From Anaerolineaceae bacterium (GTDB lineage: Bacteria > Chloroflexota > Anaerolineae > Anaerolineales > Anaerolineaceae), in assembly GCA_011620465.1 (NCBI GenBank), contig WOZC01000170.1, forward strand, positions 1-11,420: a DNA stretch of 11,420 nt, in the 5' to 3' direction. Positions 1 through 7,186 of the stretch are shown in pieces (positions within the stretch are counted from its first letter, which is position 1; each line of letters opens with the position of its first letter). The translations under genes were made by a program, and so were the position numbers. The notes under the pieces are model-generated. The model searched no databases. It saw nothing but the letters and a program-made list of their open reading frames with translations, and was not told the DNA's origin.

Positions 1-1
1 G

Positions 2-955
2 TCCTGGCTAGCCCACCAATTAAATATGTTGTACATTCCGCTTTGGTTAGGTATGACTGTGAAGAGAATGAGCATTTTTAAAAGAAAACTTTTCAACAAA
101 TTTTCCTATGAGTTGGTATTATGTGCACTCGCCTTCCTATCACTATTTCTTAGTCTCTCACGGATTGGTTGGATAACGGGAATAATTCTGTTGGCATACG
201 TAGGATTCCGTTATACCTTCAATTGGGTGTTAAAAACCTCACAACGCCCAGAATATGTAAATTTTTCGAAGCAGGAAAGACGATTGTTTTTTCTGAAGAC
301 CTGGGGAAGGTTAATTCTGTTTTTCATTTGCATAATTTTTCTTGCAGGTATAGTTCTCTCAGCAATTGACCCACGTATGGCAGCTTTGTTTGATATTAAA
401 AGGATAATTGATGGCGGATTTATGGGGTGGGCAAGTAAACTCGGGTTTGCTGAAAGGATTGTTTATTGGTTGGCTGCCTACAATGTGTATCAATATTTCC
501 CTATTCTTGGCGCTGGATTTGGTTTGCCTGGATATTATTTCCCACAAAGTGTCCCTGCTTATGGGTACAGGCTTCCTGAAATTACTCGAACTTTATTAAT
601 AGATTTACACATCCCTAACGCCAAAAACTTGTGGGTAAGGATATTGTCAGAGACAGGAATTGTCGGTTTTGCAGTATTTATTTCCTGGTTAATCCAACAT
701 TGGCGAGATGCTGGAGAAGTCGAAGGGATGAAAACAGACAATTTAATTTCATCAATGGGCTTCATTGGTAAGTTGATCATAATAGCTATGATAGTTGAAG
801 GTTTCAGCCTAGATACGTTTGGGCTACCTTATTATTGGATCGGACTCGGATTGATTGCTGCAAGCTGGTGGGCTAATGAAAGGCTGAAATATCCACCTCA
901 AGAAATCGAGAGTACCGGCGCGAACATCGAAGTCACCAGCGACATCAAAGCCTGA
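2..955 (+). CDS. O-antigen ligase-like polysaccharide polymerase/ligase, 5' end missing
   Basis: The frame is open back to the window edge, so the true start lies upstream; 317 residues are visible, and the Met at base 26 is probably internal. The product is a polytopic inner-membrane protein with hydrophobic stretches at bases about 100-220, 305-365, 460-545, 655-705 and 765-870. The motif LSLSRIGW at the end of the first stretch, the GAGFG stretch and the later PNAKNLWVRILSETGIVGF match the Wzy/WaaL C-terminal domain (SR-x-G, then HN-x-E-x-G-like). Family members join or polymerise lipid-linked O-antigen or other surface glycans outside the membrane. The C-terminal tail is polar. The gene is visibly AT-richer than its neighbours, common in surface-polysaccharide loci. 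Its last 58 nt overlap the convergent prenyl synthase gene. The family call is fairly safe; the specific substrate and ligase-versus-polymerase role cannot be told. Confidence 0.8.
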   Translation, partial: SWLAHQLNMLYIPLWLGMTVKRMSIFKRKLFNKFSYELVLCALAFLSLFLSLSRIGWITGIILLAYVGFRYTFNWVLKTSQRPEYVNFSKQERRLFFLKTWGRLILFFICIIFLAGIVLSAIDPRMAALFDIKRIIDGGFMGWASKLGFAERIVYWLAAYNVYQYFPILGAGFGLPGYYFPQSVPAYGYRLPEITRTLLIDLHIPNAKNLWVRILSETGIVGFAVFISWLIQHWRDAGEVEGMKTDNLISSMGFIGKLIIIAMIVEGFSLDTFGLPYYWIGLGLIAASWWANERLKYPPQEIESTGANIEVTSDIKA

Positions 956-1902
956 GCATACTTATCCTCAACCGGTAACAATTGGTTCAGACTGGTCTGG
1001 GCGTCAATGTAATAAGTGCGAGCCTGGTTGAGCGTGTCCTCCCTGATAGCAGCTCGTTCGAGGCATGTTTTCATCTCGAATAAAAGTTTGTTACCTGGCT
1101 GATTTTCTTGCTTCCAAAGTTGCTGAAAAATCGTTGAATTCGCCAACCCGGTCAGAGCAGGGTAGGTTTTCTTTCGGGTGAGAAGGTCGCTGCTGACTGA
1201 TTTCCCGGTTTCGTTGGATGAACCCCATACACCCAGGGAATCGTCCTGAATTTGGAAGCCCAAGCCAAGATAACAGCTGATTTGTGAGTGCGCTTTGGTG
1301 AATTCGCCATCAAATGCCATTATTTTTGCCCCAATCGCAAAGGAATCCGAGAATAACCTGGCGGTCTTTAACCGGATCATGTTCAAATATTCTTCCACGC
1401 TGATTCGATCAGAGTTTTCGTACAGGATATCAAATTGCTGACCCTGGATGACACCCAACGATGCCTCCTGGAACTCACACAAAGCATCCTTATGAATTTC
1501 CATCGGGAACGTGTTTGGCAAACTTCCCACCAGGTTCTGGCTGAGCCCGGTAAGATAGTCGCCAACGTTGATGGCAAGGGGGATGCCAACCCTGGTCCAC
1601 AAAGCCGGATGACCGTGGCGCATCTCACCTTTATCATGGACGTCATCATGGATCAGGATGAAATTGTGTAAGACCTTAAGCGCGCTGGAAGCCTGAAACG
1701 CATCATCAGGCTTGCCTCCCAGGGAGAAGAAGGTAAAGATCAAGAATAGCGGTCGTAAACGTTTTCCTGGCACAGTTACTGAATAATCCCATCCAAAATG
1801 GGAAGAGGCTGAATCCCAAAAACCTAAGATTTCAGATGAGCAATTGTCTAAAACAACTGCTTTGAAATATTCTTCAAAGCGATTCCTCGTTTCAGATATC
1901 AA
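898..1902 (-). CDS. trans-polyprenyl diphosphate synthase (GGPP/oligoprenyl synthase-like)
   Basis: It condenses isopentenyl diphosphate onto allylic diphosphates to make geranylgeranyl or longer chains for quinones, carotenoids or lipid carriers. In numbering from a GTG at 1965, the substrate motif GKRLRP is at 67-72, the first Asp-rich motif HDDVHD at 106-111, and the second region FQIQDDSLGVWG at 237-248, followed by TGKS and RKKTYP. The second motif is DDxxG rather than DDxxD, a variant known in actinobacterial-type synthases. Start choice: the frame opens after a TAA, and the GTG at 1965 would overlap fni by 74 nt without a clear Shine-Dalgarno. A TTG at 1902, with AAGGA just upstream and only an 11-nt overlap, gives 334 residues and puts GKRLRP about 46 residues in, as usual for the family. 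The gene follows fni directly and is probably cotranscribed. Chain length is not predictable from sight. Confidence 0.87.
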   Translation of the reverse strand: MISETRNRFEEYFKAVVLDNCSSEILGFWDSASSHFGWDYSVTVPGKRLRPLFLIFTFFSLGGKPDDAFQASSALKVLHNFILIHDDVHDKGEMRHGHPALWTRVGIPLAINVGDYLTGLSQNLVGSLPNTFPMEIHKDALCEFQEASLGVIQGQQFDILYENSDRISVEEYLNMIRLKTARLFSDSFAIGAKIMAFDGEFTKAHSQISCYLGLGFQIQDDSLGVWGSSNETGKSVSSDLLTRKKTYPALTGLANSTIFQQLWKQENQPGNKLLFEMKTCLERAAIREDTLNQARTYYIDAQTSLNQLLPVEDKYAQALMSLVTSMFAPVLSIS

Positions 1903-2950
1903 TTTCCTTGGTATTTGCCGGCTCTTTTTCGAGTTTGGATCGTAACGACTCCAGGTTGGTCGCACCAGTTAAGAACATGGCTACTTTCAGTTCAAGAATG
2001 ATCAATTCAATGGTTTCTTTCAATTTCTCGTAGCCATCGTTCGCTGCCAAGATCAGTTTCCGGGCAAAACCTGCCAGGTCAGCACCCAATGCGATGGATT
2101 TCGTGACATCCAGACCGTTTCGCAATCCGCCTGATGATATTCTCAGGATATTCTCAGGAAGCCCTTCCAACCCTCGCAGCGCCTGGACGGTAGGGATGCC
2201 CCAGCCAATATAAGTCTGGCAGAGTGTTTTTCGAACAGGGTCGGTTTGGCGGTACATTTCTACAGCCGCCCACGAGGTGCCGCCTACGCCTGCCACATCG
2301 ATCCCCCGCACGCCAGCTTCAACCAGCCACTGTGCTGTCTGTTGATTAATACCGCAGCCAACTTCTTTGGCAATTACCGGTACTGGTAACTTTGAGGTGA
2401 TTGTCTTAATCTTCCTCAACAGGTGGCTGAAATTACGGTTTCCTTCGGGCTGCAGGGCTTCCTGCAGAGCATTCAGATGGATGATGAGCGCGTCTGCCTC
2501 CAACATTTCGACCGCTCTCTGACAATCAGCAACTTCGAAACCTTCGTTCAATTGGGCAACACCAATATTGGCGAACAGCAACGCGTTAGGTGCTTCTTTT
2601 CGGGCAATCGCAAAGGTATCTTCCAAACCTTCATGCACAAGGGCAGCCCTTTGAGAACCAACGCCCATGGCGATATTGAACTCATTGGCTGCTTTTCCGA
2701 GGAGCTGGTTAAATAGCTTAGTTTTGCCAGAACCCCCTGTCATAGAAGAGATCAGGATGGGAGCGTTTAGCTTCTTGCCGAAAATACTGGTTGAAAGATC
2801 GATCGAGTCGAAATCGATTTCAGGAAGTGTTTGAACATTGAGATGCACCTGGTCAAAGCCAGTTGGAACGCCTGAGGAAACATCTTCTTCGAGGCAGATG
2901 CGCAGATGCTCGTCTTTTCTGGCAGAAATGTTCGTAACTTGCTTGTTCAT
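1892..2950 (-). CDS. fni: type 2 isopentenyl-diphosphate delta-isomerase
   Basis: This FMN- and NAD(P)H-dependent cytosolic enzyme interconverts IPP and DMAPP, supplying the primer for the prenyl synthase encoded next. At 352 residues it is normal for the family. Visible hallmarks: RKDEH at 11-15, SMTGG at 69-73 (flavin phosphate region), HLNALQEALQPEG at 158-170 with the conserved Gln163 and metal-binding Glu164, KEVG at 195-198, GVGGTSW at 221-227 and GGLRNGLD at 274-281. It is a TIM-barrel fold unrelated to type 1 Idi. The ATG at 2950 has only a weak ribosome-binding site, but the N-terminal RKDEH spacing fits the family. It is divergent from acpP across 75 nt and overlaps the downstream synthase. 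The call is secure. Confidence 0.95.
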   Translation of the reverse strand: MNKQVTNISARKDEHLRICLEEDVSSGVPTGFDQVHLNVQTLPEIDFDSIDLSTSIFGKKLNAPILISSMTGGSGKTKLFNQLLGKAANEFNIAMGVGSQRAALVHEGLEDTFAIARKEAPNALLFANIGVAQLNEGFEVADCQRAVEMLEADALIIHLNALQEALQPEGNRNFSHLLRKIKTITSKLPVPVIAKEVGCGINQQTAQWLVEAGVRGIDVAGVGGTSWAAVEMYRQTDPVRKTLCQTYIGWGIPTVQALRGLEGLPENILRISSGGLRNGLDVTKSIALGADLAGFARKLILAANDGYEKLKETIELIILELKVAMFLTGATNLESLRSKLEKEPANTKEIDI

Positions 2951-2964
2951 TGTGGGTTTACTCT

Positions 2965-2993
2965 TTCATAATCAGAGATAGTATTGATATAAT
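2965..2993 (+). promoter_or_regulatory. promoter for acpP
   Basis: A perfect -10 box TATAAT lies at 2988-2993. With a 17-nt spacer, TTCATA at 2965-2970 matches 4 of 6 bases of the -35 consensus. The expected transcription start near 3000 leaves a leader of about 25 nt containing GAGGA before the acpP ATG. Predicted from sequence only. Confidence 0.55.
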
Positions 2994-3025
2994 CTTAACA
3001 TCAAAAAGACATGTGAGGAAAAACG

Positions 3026-3262
3026 ATGGATAATACATTCGAAATTGTAAAAGAAGTTGTAAAAGACGTTTTGAAAATTGATGGTGATGACATCACTATG
3101 GAAACACGCTTCATTGAAGATTTGAAAGCCGATTCGATGGATCAATTCTTTTTAATCGATGGTTTCTGCGAAAAATTTGATATCAATATCACTGATGAAG
3201 CTGCACGCAGCATTCATTCTGTTGGAGATGCCGTCCGAGCAATTGAAGAAGTTTTGAAGTAA
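3026..3262 (+). CDS. acpP: acyl carrier protein
   Basis: A small acidic carrier of 78 residues that holds acyl chains on a 4'-phosphopantetheine arm for fatty acid (or related) synthesis in the cytosol. The attachment site is Ser37 in ADSMDQ, the place of the usual DSLD/E; Met replaces Leu after the serine, which is tolerated in the family. Helix 1 is at about 3-17, and the acidic recognition helix after Ser37 is followed by FCEKFDINI, matching the family pattern. A GAGGA ribosome-binding site precedes the ATG. It is monocistronic: own promoter upstream and a strong terminator 20 nt downstream. No other fatty acid synthesis genes adjoin it, so it could be the housekeeping ACP or a dedicated paralogue. 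Confidence 0.9.
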   Translation: MDNTFEIVKEVVKDVLKIDGDDITMETRFIEDLKADSMDQFFLIDGFCEKFDINITDEAARSIHSVGDAVRAIEEVLK

Positions 3263-3275
3263 ATTCAGATAAACG

Positions 3276-3307
3276 AAAAAAAAGCTGCCATTTGGCAGCT
3301 TTTTTTA
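3276..3307. terminator. bidirectional Rho-independent terminator (acpP / sucD-like)
   Basis: Stem AAAGCTGCC (3281-3289), loop ATTT, and GGCAGCTTT (3294-3302) pair perfectly, flanked by an A-run on one side and a T-run on the other. It can therefore stop transcription from acpP (+) and from the convergent sucD-like gene (-), which ends at 3366. Confidence 0.92.
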
Positions 3308-3365
3308 CCTTAAACCTATGACCAAACAATACTCAAGATTTAATTCTGTCTACATTTAGTTAAAG

Positions 3366-4232
3366 TTAGCTTTTAATTATTGCCGGGATGTCGCTGAGTT
3401 TGCCAGCTACCCTTACGCTGGCGTCTATCAAGGCACCAGTCTTCTTACCCAAAGAATCCAGCGAGAGGCTCCCACTGCGGGAGAAAAACGGTCGCAAAAT
3501 CGACGTTGCCAAGCTTTCACCAACAACATAAGCAATGACTGGTTTCGTCACGTTTTCCATGATGTACGTAGCTGCTTTGATTTCGCTATCCCCGCCTGGA
3601 CCACCGATAAGGACAATCTGATCGGTATGAGGATCAGCTTCAAACAATTCAAGGCATGTAGGGTAGTCGATACCAATGATCGGATCATCCCCGATGCCTA
3701 CCACGGTACTCACGCCGATCCCTTCCCGTTTGAGGGTATCCACGATCTCATAACAAAGCGTGCCAGATCGTGAGACTACCCCGACATTGCCCTGGAAGGC
3801 AATATCGTTTGGGAAAATACCCGCATTTGCAATTCCGGGGACCAGCACGCCAGGTGAATTTGGTCCAACCAGAATTGAATCGCTATTTTTCAGCGCAGAT
3901 TTTACGACCATCATATCCTGCAATGGGATTGAGCCGGTTATTGATATGATCGTCTTCACTCCGCAATCAATCGACTCTAAAATGGCATCAGCAGTTGAAT
4001 GAGGTGGTACAAAAATGACGCTTACATCTGCACTGGTGGCGTCAACGCAGTCTCTTACTGTATCAAATATTGGCAAACGACCTTCATGGGACCAGTCACC
4101 ACCTTTGCCAGGGGATGTTCCGCCTACAATCTGGCTGCCAGACTTCAGCATCTGCGAAGCGTGAAAATGCCCTCTGCGACCAGTGATGCCCTGAACCATG
4201 ATCCGGGATTCGGCACTAATCAGGATGCTCAT
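3366..4232 (-). CDS. SucD-like CoA ligase alpha subunit lacking the catalytic histidine
   Basis: The 288-residue protein has the whole fold of succinyl-CoA synthetase alpha: CoA-binding Rossmann domain with QGITGRRGHFHA (14-25) and GGTSPGKGG (37-45), then VGPNSPG (122-128), SRSGTLCYE (154-162) and VGIGDDPIIG (178-187). Known family members relay phosphate through a His in GHAGAI and a partner Glu in GEIGG. Here the GEIGG site reads GGPGG (210-214), and the C-terminal region around 246-256 (ILRPFFSRSGS) has no His; the last His in the protein is His202. The usual CoA-site Cys of GPNCPG is Ser126. The reading frame is intact and full length, so this looks like divergence rather than decay. It overlaps the beta-like gene by ATGA, implying coupled translation. 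Function may be altered; a housekeeping succinyl-CoA synthetase role is doubtful. Confidence 0.85.
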   Translation of the reverse strand: MSILISAESRIMVQGITGRRGHFHASQMLKSGSQIVGGTSPGKGGDWSHEGRLPIFDTVRDCVDATSADVSVIFVPPHSTADAILESIDCGVKTIISITGSIPLQDMMVVKSALKNSDSILVGPNSPGVLVPGIANAGIFPNDIAFQGNVGVVSRSGTLCYEIVDTLKREGIGVSTVVGIGDDPIIGIDYPTCLELFEADPHTDQIVLIGGPGGDSEIKAATYIMENVTKPVIAYVVGESLATSILRPFFSRSGSLSLDSLGKKTGALIDASVRVAGKLSDIPAIIKS

Positions 4233-5374
4233 TCCTCTTCCTCTCGCAGCCAGCCTACCGCAGCGTTGACAAGTGCTTCGGTAGTGCCAAAAAAGCTCAA
4301 ATTTTCATTTTTGTGCAGCAGATCGAGACCGGAATCGTCATTTGTACCTTCAAGGCGAATAAAGATCGGTTTTTTTGGGAAACCTTTATCTAGCGCTTGA
4401 AGGAGACCATCGGCGGTTTCATCGCAGCGAGTCATCCCACCAAAAATATTGATGATGATCGCCTTGACCCGAGGATTCAGGAGCAGCATTTCCAAGGAAG
4501 AAGAAATCGATGTGCTGGTTGCACCTCCGTGAATATCGATCATTGCAGCTGGCAGTGTGTTGAGACTGATCAATTGGTCAATCGTCAAATAAGCCAAACC
4601 CAATCCGTTGACCATGCAACCGATCTCACCAGGAAAACTGTGATAATCGACATCGTATTTCAAAGCCTGGCGTTCCTCCCATCCAAAGTACGATTGGTCC
4701 AATGAATCAGAAAGACTTTCCTGGCGGAAGAGTGATTGGTTATCAATACTGATCCTGGTATCAAGCGCAAATAGTTGGTTTTGTTGCGTGACGACCAACG
4801 AATTGATTTCGACCAGGGTGGCATCATAATGACGATAGACATCATATATTTTATGGGCAATTAGTTGAAGTTGTTTCCAAAGAGAGGGGTCAATACCCAG
4901 CGTCGTTACTAATCCCCGGATCTGATAATCCTGCAATCCGAGGTTTATATTGATGGGTCGGTCAACCACCCGGGCATTTTTGAAAGAATCGGGCTCCAGG
5001 TAGGTAGCACCGCCAGCTTCCGAAAGGCGGAGAACAGGAGTCCCGGCATCCAGATCCGAAAAGATCGCCAGGTAATATTCTTTGGAAAATGTGAAAGCTT
5101 TTTCTACCAGGATGAACTGAACCGGGTGCTGATTCAAGACGAGTTTGAAAATCTCATTACTGATATTTTCAATCTCACTTTCAGTCTGAATTATGCGGAC
5201 CCCACCAGCCTTTCCCCGACCTGGTTCAAATGTTTGGGCTTTTAATACGACTGGATAACCAATCTCAGCTGCGATTCGTTTGACCTGTACGGCATTGGTC
5301 GCTAACGTAGAGGCTGGCAGGGGAATCCCTGCTTTCTTGAGAATCGATTTTGCCTGGTATTCTTGAAGTTTCAT
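4229..5374 (-). CDS. SucC-like ATP-grasp CoA ligase beta subunit
   Basis: The protein resembles ADP-forming succinyl-CoA synthetase beta, the nucleotide- and acyl-binding partner of the alpha subunit. In numbering from the upstream ATG at 5392, the ATP-grasp residues look retained: GRGKAGGV at 58-65, ILVE at 94-97, VEINSL at 194-199 (usual EINPL), Asp211. The C-terminal ligase domain has GCMVNGLGLA (258-267), IDIHGGAT (285-292, usually DVGGGAT) and NIFGGMTRCD (315-324, usually GGIVRCD). The last two changes are near the acyl/CoA site and suggest an unusual substrate. I prefer the ATG at 5374 (381 residues): it gives the family-typical N-terminus MKLQEYQAK and has a G-rich GGTGGA 7 nt upstream, while 5392 has none. 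It is first in a two-gene unit with the alpha-like gene. Confidence 0.85.
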   Translation of the reverse strand: MKLQEYQAKSILKKAGIPLPASTLATNAVQVKRIAAEIGYPVVLKAQTFEPGRGKAGGVRIIQTESEIENISNEIFKLVLNQHPVQFILVEKAFTFSKEYYLAIFSDLDAGTPVLRLSEAGGATYLEPDSFKNARVVDRPININLGLQDYQIRGLVTTLGIDPSLWKQLQLIAHKIYDVYRHYDATLVEINSLVVTQQNQLFALDTRISIDNQSLFRQESLSDSLDQSYFGWEERQALKYDVDYHSFPGEIGCMVNGLGLAYLTIDQLISLNTLPAAMIDIHGGATSTSISSSLEMLLLNPRVKAIIINIFGGMTRCDETADGLLQALDKGFPKKPIFIRLEGTNDDSGLDLLHKNENLSFFGTTEALVNAAVGWLREEEE

Positions 5375-5390
5375 GGATTGTTCCACCCCC

Positions 5391-5396
5391 ATTATA
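5391..5396 (-). promoter_or_regulatory. possible -10 box for the sucCD-like operon
   Basis: TATAAT reads on the minus strand immediately after the upstream terminator. No good -35 sits 16-18 nt before it (the nearest TTGACA, at 5440-5445, is too far away), and the start site would leave a leader of only about 10 nt. It is a weak candidate only. Confidence 0.25.
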
Positions 5397-5403
5397 ACAA
5401 AAC

Positions 5404-5437
5404 AAACAGGCTGAAGATGAACATCTTCAGCCTGTTT
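5404..5437 (-). terminator. Rho-independent terminator after the SPFH gene
   Basis: A perfect 16-bp stem (5404-5419 with 5422-5437) and a 2-nt loop, followed on the minus strand by the T-rich TTTGTTTTGTT. It lies 17 nt past the SPFH stop codon and isolates that operon from the sucC-like gene. A T-run is also present on the plus side, but no plus-strand gene needs it. Confidence 0.88.
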
Positions 5438-5453
5438 TGTGTCAATGTTCGGA

Positions 5454-6506
5454 TTACCCGTTGAGATATTCCTGGAGCGCTTCTTTGGTCAAGCGGAAAG
5501 CACTGCCAATTTTGCGAGCCTTCAGTTCGCCGGCATTAATGGCTGCGAGTACATCTTCTTCGGAGACCTTTAAGAAGCCCGCTGCTTCAGTTGGGGTCAT
5601 CACATCAGGCATTGATGTAGAAGGAGCAGAGGTTGTTGGTTGGGTCTGGGACTGTTGGTTTTGCGTCATGTTAGCCAGTGAACCAGACAAAACATTCCCA
5701 ATACCCATACCGGCACCGATACCAGCGGTCAACCCAGCACCACCAGCGGGGTTCTGGGCAGCGTCACGCATGGCATCTGCAGCCTGTAGTTGCGTGTAGG
5801 TCTGCATATCCAGCATACCCATGTCGCGCAGTTCTTTGGCGGACTTATCTGAAGGTTTCAGGTTGCCAATATAGAACGATTTCAAGAGTAAACCAACTCC
5901 AAGGAAGTCATCCTGTGCCTTGGCGCGAACAGCAGCGCTCAATTCATCGGTCAGACCAATCAGATCGAGAACGTTATTATCTGAAGTTGTTTCACCGAGG
6001 ACGTCCTGCAAGCGTGAAAGCAACATGGTGCGAAGTCGGTTTTCAATATCCGCAGTATGAAAACCGCCCAATTGACCAACGATCTGGGTAACGAACTGTT
6101 GGGGGTCATTGACTTGGAAGCTATATGTGCCGAAGCCTTGCAGCAAGGCAATCCCTAAACCTACACCAGTATTGCGGACGATGATTGGTTGAGGAGTTCC
6201 CCATTTGCGATCAGCAAACTCCCGCATGGATACATAGTAAACCTCGGCAGTAAAGGGAGTGCGATCGCTAAAGAGTTTGCCGAGCAAGCCGGTCAACAAG
6301 GGCACATTGGCAGTGGTAATAGTGTGACGGCCTGGACCCAAAACGTCCAGAGCGCGACCATCACGGAAAAATACCGCAGCTTGTGATTCACGAACGATCA
6401 CCTGGGAACCCAGGCGGAGATCAGCAACGCCAGTTTCTGGAAAGCGGTGGACGATCTCATCGACCATCTCACTGGGGTATTCAACGACATCAAAAATTCT
6501 AGCCAT
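5454..6506 (-). CDS. SPFH (YdjI/virion-core-like) protein with C-terminal excisionase-type HTH
   Basis: A 350-residue protein in three parts. Residues about 25-215 form an SPFH/band 7 domain of the YdjI type (LRLGSQVIVRESQAAVFFRDG, then GPGRHTITTANVP). Residues about 225-280 are Met/Ala/Gly-rich (AGIGAGMGIG), and 281-300 a Gln/Ser/Thr/Pro linker. Residues 301-350 read like an excisionase/MerR-type winged HTH: DVMTPTEAAGFLKVSEEDV, then GELKARKIGSAFRLTKEAL. YdjI-like proteins are membrane-associated scaffolds linked to envelope stress; many end in a zinc ribbon, but here an HTH takes that place. No N-terminal signal or obvious transmembrane helix is visible. Translation starts at an ATG behind a strong GAGGAGG. 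It is second in an operon, 25 nt after a helical protein. The domain calls are solid; the job of the HTH (DNA binding or protein contact) is unknown. Confidence 0.85.
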   Translation of the reverse strand: MARIFDVVEYPSEMVDEIVHRFPETGVADLRLGSQVIVRESQAAVFFRDGRALDVLGPGRHTITTANVPLLTGLLGKLFSDRTPFTAEVYYVSMREFADRKWGTPQPIIVRNTGVGLGIALLQGFGTYSFQVNDPQQFVTQIVGQLGGFHTADIENRLRTMLLSRLQDVLGETTSDNNVLDLIGLTDELSAAVRAKAQDDFLGVGLLLKSFYIGNLKPSDKSAKELRDMGMLDMQTYTQLQAADAMRDAAQNPAGGAGLTAGIGAGMGIGNVLSGSLANMTQNQQSQTQPTTSAPSTSMPDVMTPTEAAGFLKVSEEDVLAAINAGELKARKIGSAFRLTKEALQEYLNG

Positions 6507-6531
6507 ATTAATCCTCCTCTAAGATCAATTA

Positions 6532-7053
6532 CTAAAGCGTGATGCCTTTAAGAGCATCAGAGCGTTTGTTGAAAGCATCGATTGCTTCCTGTGAGACGGC
6601 AGTCAGATGACGAATCGAAGCAGGCAGTCCGTCTGTGCCAATTGAAGCAGCGACATTGTCGATGGCACTGCCAACCACATCGGCATGCTCAAGCAGCGTC
6701 AGGTCATATTGATAGATGTTTGCCAGTTCTTCTTCGCGGATTTTGATTGCGTCGAAAATGCCGGCATAGCCATAAGAGGCAGTTTTTATTCGGTCAATAA
6801 ATTGGCGGATTTTGATCGCGGCATTTTCAAGATCATCGACGTATGCCAAACCGCCATTGGAAATGAGATCGCGCTGTAAGGCAGAGATCCTCTGATATTG
6901 AGCCTCGTACTCCTTGGCAACCGTCTCGCGTAAAATTTTGTCAGACATACGGCGATCGCCGCGTTCAACATAGCCCTTGAAGCCAGGAATTTTCCCAATC
7001 AATTTTTTGATTGGGTCCTGATCTCCACTTACAATATCGAAAATATCGGTCAT
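6532..7053 (-). CDS. conserved-looking helical protein, partner of the SPFH gene
   Basis: I recognise no named family. The 173-residue product has no signal peptide or transmembrane segment and looks all-helical and charged. A short region with IPGFKGYVERGDRRMSD (23-39) is followed by long amphipathic stretches at about 40-130, plausible coiled coil, including FIDRIKTASYGYAGIFDAI (86-104). The last third is more Ala/Ser-rich. A clear AAGGAG lies just before the ATG. It is the first gene of a two-gene operon with the SPFH-HTH protein, so it is probably a cytosolic or membrane-peripheral partner of that scaffold. In Bacillus the SPFH protein YdjI sits with the helical PspA-like YdjF, which makes an analogous role possible, but I see no PspA signature here. 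Confidence 0.75.
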   Translation of the reverse strand: MTDIFDIVSGDQDPIKKLIGKIPGFKGYVERGDRRMSDKILRETVAKEYEAQYQRISALQRDLISNGGLAYVDDLENAAIKIRQFIDRIKTASYGYAGIFDAIKIREEELANIYQYDLTLLEHADVVGSAIDNVAASIGTDGLPASIRHLTAVSQEAIDAFNKRSDALKGITL

Positions 7054-7127
7054 TTTTCTCCTTTTTTAATCAAGCAATTTAAAATGCTATCATCAGCCAG
7101 ATGATCTTACCGTAGAAAATATAAGGT

Positions 7128-7155
7128 TTTGCAACTTACAACTCTTAATTATAAT
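7128..7155 (+). promoter_or_regulatory. promoter for the small membrane protein-comF unit
   Basis: TATAAT at 7150-7155 is preceded by TTTGCA at 7128-7133 (16-nt spacer). The -10 is embedded in ATTATAAT, which is self-complementary, so the same bases also read TATAAT towards the divergent SPFH operon; TTCAAC lies 18 nt before it on that strand. The 133-nt gap between the two units thus probably holds both promoters. Prediction only. Confidence 0.45.
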
Positions 7156-7186
7156 AGATATAAAACTACTCGTTGAAGGAGCTTGC

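Noticed and set aside
3366..4232. SucD-like gene as a frameshifted pseudogene or sequencing error.
   Set aside because: The frame is uninterrupted at normal length, flanking motifs stay in register, and the gene is precisely coupled to its partner by ATGA.
5440..5445. TTGACA on the minus strand as the -35 of the sucCD-like promoter.
   Set aside because: The nearest TATAAT is more than 40 nt away and the terminator stem lies between them.
5300..5800. The excisionase-like HTH as a sign of a phage or integrative element.
   Set aside because: It is a fused domain of the SPFH protein, with no integrase, attachment repeat or other phage gene nearby.
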